NCBI RefSeq assembly: GCF_000374325.1
Contig: NZ_KB894081.1
Coordinates: 124,001-188,000 of the forward strand
Direction of reading: 5' to 3'
Length of the DNA: 64,000 nt
Source of the DNA: Allofustis seminis DSM 15817
GTDB lineage: Bacteria > Bacillota > Bacilli > Lactobacillales > Carnobacteriaceae_A
The position numbers and the translations under genes were made by a program. Shown piece after piece: positions 55,075 to 64,000 of the stretch (its first letter is position 1; each line of letters begins with the position of its first letter). The notes beneath the pieces were generated by a model that worked only from the letters and a program-made list of their open reading frames with translations, was not told the DNA's origin and made no database searches.

Positions 55075-55103
55075 CTATAAGGACATAGAAAGAAGGAAAA
55101 ATA

Positions 55104-56291
55104 ATGGCAAAAAAAACAGTAGAAGATTTACAATTAGATGGAAAAACAGTCTTAGTACGTGCTGATTTTAATGTGCCAATGAAAGATGGCAAAATTACAA
55201 ATGATAATCGTATTCAAGCGGCTCTTCCTACTTTGAATTATATTCTGGAAAAAGGCGGAAAAATTGTTGTGTTTTCACACCTAGGCCGCATAAAAACAGA
55301 AGAAGATAAAGCTAAAAACACTATGAAACCTGTTGCAGAACGTTTAAGCGAACTATTGAATAAAGAAGTAACCTTTATTCCTCAAACGCGTGGTGAAGCA
55401 TTAGAACATGCTGTTGCGCAACTTCAACCAGGAGAAGTCTTAATGTTTGAAAATACACGCTTTGAAGATTTGGACGGTAAAAAAGAAAGCAAAAATGATC
55501 CTGAACTTGGAAAATATTGGGCCAGCTTGGGCGACGTATTTGTCAATGATGCCTTTGGTACTGCACATCGGGAACATGCTTCAAATGTGGGCATCGCTTC
55601 TCATTTGGATTCTGCTGTCGGGTTCCTCATTCAAAAAGAAATTAAATTTATCGGCGGTGCAGTAGATCATCCAGAGCGCCCATTTGTTGCAATCTTAGGG
55701 GGCGCGAAAGTTTCAGATAAAATCGGTGTCATCGAAAATTTATTAGATAAAGCAGATAAAGTATTGATCGGTGGCGGAATGGCTTATACATTCTTTAAAG
55801 CGCAAGGTAAAGAAGTCGGTAATTCCTTACTTGAAGCAGATAAAGTAGATCTCGCAAAATCAATTATGGAAAAAGCAGGCGGTAAACTTGTCTTACCTGT
55901 TGATACAGTTGTAGCACAAGCATTTGATAATGATGCACCAAGTAAAGTAGTGTCTGGCGATATTCCTGAAGGATTTGAAGGATTAGATATTGGCCCTGAA
56001 ACCCTAAAACTTTTTGAAAAAGAATTACAAGGTGCTAAAACGGTTGTCTGGAATGGACCAATGGGTGTATTTGAGATGCCTAATTTTGCAAAAGGTACCA
56101 AAGAATTATGTGAAATATTAGTGAATTTGAAAGATGCCATTGTAATTATTGGTGGTGGTGATTCTGCTACAGCAGCACAACAATTAGGTTACGAAGATCA
56201 AATTAGCCACATTTCAACAGGCGGTGGTGCTAGTCTAGAATATTTAGAAGGTAAAGTACTTCCTGGAATTGCTGCAATTTCTGATAAATAA
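55104..56291 (+). CDS. pgk: phosphoglycerate kinase
   Basis: Makes ATP from 1,3-bisphosphoglycerate; 395 residues, full length. [27 protein letters not shown], and the nucleotide-binding [13 protein letters not shown] and [14 protein letters not shown] segments are all present. It is the third gene of the glycolytic operon, downstream of a terminator-like hairpin. Confidence 0.96.
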   Translation: MAKKTVEDLQLDGKTVLVRADFNVPMKDGKITNDNRIQAALPTLNYILEKGGKIVVFSHLGRIKTEEDKAKNTMKPVAERLSELLNKEVTFIPQTRGEALEHAVAQLQPGEVLMFENTRFEDLDGKKESKNDPELGKYWASLGDVFVNDAFGTAHREHASNVGIASHLDSAVGFLIQKEIKFIGGAVDHPERPFVAILGGAKVSDKIGVIENLLDKADKVLIGGGMAYTFFKAQGKEVGNSLLEADKVDLAKSIMEKAGGKLVLPVDTVVAQAFDNDAPSKVVSGDIPEGFEGLDIGPETLKLFEKELQGAKTVVWNGPMGVFEMPNFAKGTKELCEILVNLKDAIVIIGGGDSATAAQQLGYEDQISHISTGGGASLEYLEGKVLPGIAAISDK

Positions 56292-56296
56292 GATAA

Positions 56297-58598
<2,302 letters not shown>

Positions 58599-58615
58599 AA
58601 AAGTCAATGATTTAA

Positions 58616-59947
<1,332 letters not shown>

Positions 59948-59966
59948 TGATTAAGTATTAGAATAA

Positions 59967-60005
59967 AAAAGAGTGAACGTTTATTTAACGTTCACTCTTT
60001 TTTTG
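59967..60005 (+). terminator. intrinsic terminator of glycolytic operon
   Basis: A 15-bp perfect stem (59967-59981 with 59987-60001), 5-nt loop and T tract. Confidence 0.9.
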
Positions 60006-60117
60006 TGCGTTTCTTTTTGTTATAATTAGTAGGATACATTTAAAAACTTACAGATTATTGATGGAATGTCTGCTGGATTTATGGTACAGTAGACAATGTA
60101 TCAGAGGAGGCACGTGA

Positions 60118-60348
60118 ATGAATTCAATTCTTTTAAATTTAATGTTAGTATTATCCGTTTTTTCAATTCTTGTCATAGCCATTCAACCTACGAAAAACCA
60201 AAATTCATCGAACGCTTTTTTAAGCGGTGGAAATCTATTCGGAACGCAAAAAGCACGTGGCTTTGAAGCGGTGCTCATTCGAGTAACGGTTGTTTGTTTG
60301 ATATTATTTTTTGCTTGCGCTCTAGTCTTGATTAAGATGAGTGCATAA
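60118..60348 (+). CDS. secG: preprotein translocase subunit SecG
   Basis: Small membrane subunit of the SecYEG channel, 76 residues with two transmembrane segments (about 4-22 and 52-73). The conserved region between them contains FLSGGNLFGTQKARGFE, the SecG signature. GAGGAGG precedes the start. A possible extended -10 (TGG-TACAGT, 60082-60090) lies upstream. secG-rnr-smpB is a conserved order in Firmicutes. Confidence 0.93.
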   Translation: MNSILLNLMLVLSVFSILVIAIQPTKNQNSSNAFLSGGNLFGTQKARGFEAVLIRVTVVCLILFFACALVLIKMSA

Positions 60349-60362
60349 AAATGCTCTATTGG

Positions 60363-60398
60363 CCTATCGGGTGAGTCGTCTTACCGATAGGTTTTTTT
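60363..60398 (+). terminator. secG-rnr terminator
   Basis: An 8-bp perfect stem (60363-60370 with 60384-60391), weaker inner pairing and seven T, 14 bp after secG. rnr must use read-through or a promoter in the short gap. Confidence 0.8.
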
Positions 60399-60434
60399 AT
60401 TGAATGATAGATTCTCATGGAAAGGAGTAGACGT

Positions 60435-62729
60435 GTGAAAAAATTAAAAATTAAAATTATCGAATTATTAAAAAAAGATCCCGCAAAAAGCTTATCTGTT
60501 AAAGATTTTTCGGCGATATTAGACATGAAAGCTGCTAAAGCGTTTAAAAAGCTTGTTCAAGCTCTGGCAGAGTTGGAACTTGAAAGGAAAATTGAACTCT
60601 TGCCTGATGGAAGCTTTGCATTATATGGACAGCCAAAAATATTTACGGGTATCTTTCGAGCAACGGATCGGGGATTCGGGTTTGTAGAAGTGGAAGATTT
60701 TGAAGAAGATGTGTTTGTCAATGCATCAGGTACACTAGGTGCAATTAATGGTGATACTGTCGAGGTTGAAGTCATTAAAGAAGCGCGCGTCCATGAAAAT
60801 AAATCAGCAGAAGGTCGTGTGGTTAAGATAATTGCTCACGATATGCAGCAAATTATTGGTGTCTTTAAAAGTGATGACGAAAAAATCACCTCATCAACGA
60901 GTTTTTATGGGACTGTTATGCCTAATGATCGTAAATTACAGAAAAATCTTGTTTTCCTTTCAAAAAAAGGACTACACCCTGTAGAAGGTGAAGTCGTCTT
61001 AGGAGATATTATAAAATATCCTGATGAAAATTCTCGTGAATTTATCATAGCAGCTAGAAAAATTCTCGGACATATCAATGATCCAGGAGTAGAGATCACT
61101 TCCATTGCCTTAAAACATCACATTCATACAGAATTCCCTCCTGAAGTCTTGACCCAGTTGGAAAAGATTCCTGATGATGTCTTATCTGAAGAATATGAAG
61201 GGCGCATGGATTATCGCGATCATTATACAGTAACAATTGACGGTGCCGACGCAAAAGATTTAGATGATGCCATCAGCATCCAAACCTTAAATAATGGCCA
61301 TTTTCAATTGATGGTTCATATTGCGGATGTTTCTTACTATGTGAAAGAAGGAACAGCACTAGATAAGGAAGCTTATGCAAGAGGTGTGAGCAGTTATTTA
61401 GTTGACCGGGTTATTCCGATGTTACCTCCCAAGCTTTCAAATGGTCTCTGTTCATTGAATCCTAATGTAGACCGATTAACAATGACTTGTTCAATGGAAA
61501 TTAATAAAAAAGGTGAAGTCATTCATTATGACATTTCGCCAAGCGTGATACATTCCAATCGGCGCCTCACATATGATGAAGTCAATGAATTATTGTCACC
61601 AGATGTGTCATCAGCATGGATAGAAGAATATGCAGAAATTAAGCCACTAGTCGAACAAATGGCAGCACTCCATCATATTCTTGAAAAACGTCGCTATCAG
61701 CGCGGTGCATTGTCATTTGAATCGCCTGAAATTGAGTTCGAATTAGATGAGCAAGGGCATCCTGTGGCAGTCTATTTAAGAGAGCGTCTTGTAGCAGAGC
61801 GCTTGATTGAGTCCTTTATGTTGGTAGCGAATGAAACGGTTGCAGCACATTATGAGAAGCAGCATCTTCCTTTCTTATATCGTGTGCATGAGCATCCAGA
61901 TGCAAACAAAATGCAACGTTTTATTACATTTGCATCACGATTTGGTTTGCAAGTTGCCAAACAAAAAGATCAAGTGAAACCAAAAACTTTGCAGAAAATA
62001 TTGGAACAAGTTGAAGATGAACCAAGTGCTCCAGTGATTAATATGCTCTTGCTACGTTCGATGCAGCAAGCACGATATGACGTGGAACCTTTAGGACATT
62101 ATGGTCTAGCTACTGAATATTATACGCACTTTACTGCTCCAATTCGTCGTTACCCTGATTTAATAGTACATCGGTTAATTCATAAATATGCCCATAAATT
62201 AAGCAAACAAAAAATAAAAGCGATTGAAGCGCAATTACCAGAAATTGCGGACGACACATCGGTAGCTGAGCGGCGCGCAATTGATGCAGAACGTGAAGTT
62301 GATGACTTGAAAAAAGCACAGTATATGGCAGATAAAATTGGTGAACAATACGATGGAATGATTGTATCTCTTACTAATTTTGGTATGTTTGTACAACTGG
62401 CCAATACCATTACAGGACTCGTTCGTGCTTCCGATATGAAAGATGATTATTATGAATTTATTGAAGAACATTTGATGATGGTCGGCACACGGACAGGAAA
62501 AGTATATCAAATTGGTCAACCCGTAAAAATTAAGGTGACAGATGTTAATATTAATCAATATGAAATTGATTTTGAACTGATCGAAGAACAAAACGAAAAT
62601 AAACATACAACATCAAAAAATCAAAAGAAAAAAGTATCCCTTAAAAAGCCAAAAGATCATCAAAGAAAAAAACTTTCACAAAACAAAAAAAGTAAAAAAA
62701 TGTATCAAGTAAAAAAACGTAGAAAGTAG
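60435..62729 (+). CDS. rnr: ribonuclease R
   Basis: Processive 3'-5' exoribonuclease of the RNB family that degrades structured RNA; about 764 residues. In order: N-terminal HTH-like domain, cold-shock domains (RGFGFVEV...), the RNB catalytic core with [13 protein letters not shown] and metal-binding Asp residues, and a C-terminal S1 domain ([17 protein letters not shown]) followed by a Lys-rich tail. GTG 60435 is taken as start since AAGGAG lies 8 bp upstream; ATG 60417 precedes that ribosome binding site. smpB follows 8 bp later; RNase R and SmpB act together with tmRNA. Confidence 0.93.
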   Translation: MKKLKIKIIELLKKDPAKSLSVKDFSAILDMKAAKAFKKLVQALAELELERKIELLPDGSFALYGQPKIFTGIFRATDRGFGFVEVEDFEEDVFVNASGTLGAINGDTVEVEVIKEARVHENKSAEGRVVKIIAHDMQQIIGVFKSDDEKITSSTSFYGTVMPNDRKLQKNLVFLSKKGLHPVEGEVVLGDIIKYPDENSREFIIAARKILGHINDPGVEITSIALKHHIHTEFPPEVLTQLEKIPDDVLSEEYEGRMDYRDHYTVTIDGADAKDLDDAISIQTLNNGHFQLMVHIADVSYYVKEGTALDKEAYARGVSSYLVDRVIPMLPPKLSNGLCSLNPNVDRLTMTCSMEINKKGEVIHYDISPSVIHSNRRLTYDEVNELLSPDVSSAWIEEYAEIKPLVEQMAALHHILEKRRYQRGALSFESPEIEFELDEQGHPVAVYLRERLVAERLIESFMLVANETVAAHYEKQHLPFLYRVHEHPDANKMQRFITFASRFGLQVAKQKDQVKPKTLQKILEQVEDEPSAPVINMLLLRSMQQARYDVEPLGHYGLATEYYTHFTAPIRRYPDLIVHRLIHKYAHKLSKQKIKAIEAQLPEIADDTSVAERRAIDAEREVDDLKKAQYMADKIGEQYDGMIVSLTNFGMFVQLANTITGLVRASDMKDDYYEFIEEHLMMVGTRTGKVYQIGQPVKIKVTDVNINQYEIDFELIEEQNENKHTTSKNQKKKVSLKKPKDHQRKKLSQNKKSKKMYQVKKRRK

Positions 62730-62737
62730 GTGTTAGC

Positions 62738-63208
62738 ATGTCCAAAAAAAAGATGGATAATGTGGTCGCTCAGAATAGAAAAGCCCATTACGATTATGAG
62801 ATACTTGACACTTATGAAGCGGGCATTGCCTTAAAAGGAACAGAGATAAAATCAATTCGTGCTGGCCGCGTGTCATTAGTAGACGGTTATGCTGGCATTA
62901 CCCAAAATGAAGTCTTTTTGTATAATGTACATATTGCACCTTTTGAACAAGGCAATCGCTTCAATCATGATCCCTTGCGTACACGAAAATTACTGTTGCA
63001 TCGCCAACAGATTAATGAAATCTATCGTCAAGTTCAACAAGAAGGGAATACCTTAGTTCCGTTACGTATCTATTTAAAAAATGGTTTTGCAAAATTATTG
63101 TTAGGACTTGCAAAAGGTAAAAAACGCCAAGACAAACGCGAAACAATTAAACGCCGTGAACAAGAACGTGATATTTCTCGTGCATTGGCTGCACGTAACC
63201 GCAGTTAA
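62738..63208 (+). CDS. smpB: SsrA-binding protein
   Basis: Binds tmRNA and brings it to stalled ribosomes; 156 residues. [31 protein letters not shown], the middle beta-barrel and the basic C-terminal tail ([19 protein letters not shown]) are typical. It lies 8 bp after rnr. The ssrA gene is not in this window. Confidence 0.95.
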   Translation: MSKKKMDNVVAQNRKAHYDYEILDTYEAGIALKGTEIKSIRAGRVSLVDGYAGITQNEVFLYNVHIAPFEQGNRFNHDPLRTRKLLLHRQQINEIYRQVQQEGNTLVPLRIYLKNGFAKLLLGLAKGKKRQDKRETIKRREQERDISRALAARNRS

Positions 63209-63222
63209 TTGGAATGCAATAA

Positions 63223-63252
63223 TTGAAACGCCGTAACTACTATTGTTAAAAT
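63223..63252 (+). promoter_or_regulatory. promoter before histidine phosphatase gene
   Basis: TTGAAA (63223-63228) and TAAAAT (63247-63252) are 18 bp apart, 32 bp before the start codon. Confidence 0.45.
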
Positions 63253-63284
63253 AAAGGTGTGAAAAATTATAGGAGGTCGTATGC

Positions 63285-63968
63285 ATGAAAGAATCAAAAG
63301 GAGTTACGATTTATTTTGTACGCCATGGGCAAACGTATTTTAATTTGTACGGACGGATGCAAGGATGGGCCAATACACCGCTCACCTCAGACGGCGAAAA
63401 AGGCGTACATGCTAGCGGCAGAGGGCTAGCAGATGTAAAATTCGATGCTGTCTACACGAGCGACTTACAACGAACACTGGATACGGCAGAGATTATTTTG
63501 GAAGAAAATAAAAAGACAGATCCTGACATGCCCATTATTTCGATGCCTGAATTTCGTGAAATTTTCTTCGGATCATTTGAAGGAGAATATGATGCTGTCG
63601 CATACCAAAAAGTTGTCGAAGCTCTCGGATTGGAAACAGCCGAAGATCTATTCAAAACGATCGGCGCATTAGAACATATGAATACTTTTAATAAAATTGA
63701 CCCCTATGGCCACGCCGAAACATTCATGCAATTCTGGTCACGTGTAGAACAAGGCCTGATCGAACTCATAGATCGCCACCGCGATACTGGTGATGTCATT
63801 TTACTAGTGGCACATGGTGCAGCTATCCATGTCATTTTAGAAAATCTAATTCCAGATCTCCCAGCAGCGGAGCCACTACTCAATGCAAGTGTCTCAAAAG
63901 TTCGTTATGAAAATGGACAATATATCTTAGACTCTTATGGCGATGTATCTCATTTTATCGAAGAATAA
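63285..63968 (+). CDS. histidine phosphatase family protein
   Basis: Phosphoglycerate-mutase-like histidine phosphatase of 227 residues. The phosphohistidine motif FVRHGQTYFN lies near the N-terminus; AVYTSDLQRTLDTAEI, EIFFGSFEGE and the second His in LLVAHGAAIH complete the active site. Unlike GpmA, the mutase-specific loops are missing, so a phosphatase role is likelier. Substrate is unknown. AGGAGG (63271-63276) sets the start at 63285; an out-of-frame ATG at 63281 is ignored. Confidence 0.85.
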   Translation: MKESKGVTIYFVRHGQTYFNLYGRMQGWANTPLTSDGEKGVHASGRGLADVKFDAVYTSDLQRTLDTAEIILEENKKTDPDMPIISMPEFREIFFGSFEGEYDAVAYQKVVEALGLETAEDLFKTIGALEHMNTFNKIDPYGHAETFMQFWSRVEQGLIELIDRHRDTGDVILLVAHGAAIHVILENLIPDLPAAEPLLNASVSKVRYENGQYILDSYGDVSHFIEE

Positions 63969-64000
63969 ATCTATCAGAGAGGAGGAGTAAAGGATCCGTC
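63969..64000. other. window end with ribosome-binding-like sequence
   Basis: GAGGAGGAG at about 63978-63987 suggests that a further gene begins at or just beyond the window edge. No start codon can be confirmed. Confidence 0.3.

Noticed and set aside
54578-55192. 204-codon open frame on the minus strand
   Set aside because: It lies antisense to gap and the start of pgk, both certain genes, and shows no protein motif.

Overview
The window is an A+T-rich chromosomal segment of a low-GC Gram-positive coccus-type bacterium of the order Lactobacillales. Support comes from two sortase-anchored surface proteins, PTS-based sugar uptake, strong AGGAGG-type ribosome binding sites, a LiaX/YvlB-PspC-YvlD envelope operon in front of hprK, and the Firmicutes gene order secA-prfB-ftsE-ftsX-(endopeptidase)-minJ-phoPR-pst-uvrA-hprK-lgt-gpsA-trxB-rapZ-yvcK-whiA-clpP-cggR-gap-pgk-tpi-gpmI-eno-secG-rnr-smpB. 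The ribonucleotide reductase layout (separate glutaredoxin, then a small subunit carrying an ATP-cone, then a short large subunit) resembles that described from Facklamia, so Aerococcaceae or a close relative is the best guess. Genus is not resolved.

Accessory part (about 1-21 kb). Two LPXTG-type surface proteins flank a convergent alpha/beta hydrolase. A carbohydrate island follows (6.1-13.5 kb): a PRD/EIIB/EIIA regulator, class II ketose-bisphosphate aldolase, fructose-type EIIB and frameshifted EIIC, D-lyxose isomerase-like cupin, mutarotase and xylulokinase-like FGGY kinase. A 22-nt repeat lies just upstream of the island and again just after it. Then come an orphan cellobiose-family EIIC with a TIM-barrel-like protein of unknown function, a tRNA-Leu(CAG), class I aldolase and phosphoglycerate mutase on the minus strand, a PnuC nicotinamide riboside transporter behind a transcription attenuator, a membrane-bound XRE-type protein, and an ogt gene broken near its start by a 16-bp tandem duplication.

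Core part (about 21-64 kb). nrdH-nrdB-nrdA, msrA, secA, prfB (with its programmed +1 frameshift), ftsEX with the secreted NlpC/P60 hydrolase it probably activates, a MinJ-like PDZ protein, PhoPR and the Pst phosphate transporter behind a Pho-box-like promoter, with a circularly permuted PstS; then uvrA, the liaX-like operon, hprK-lgt-gpsA-trxB, rapZ-yvcK-whiA, clpP under a CtsR-type operator, the cggR glycolytic operon, secG, rnr, smpB and a histidine phosphatase. Nearly every transcription unit ends in a clear intrinsic terminator.

Observations most worth following up: the split glutaredoxin / ATP-cone-NrdB / NrdA ribonucleotide reductase with an all-glutamate metal site, the pnuC leader attenuator, the permuted PstS, the repeat-flanked lyxose/ketose PTS island with its frameshifted EIIC, and the slippage-type duplication in ogt.
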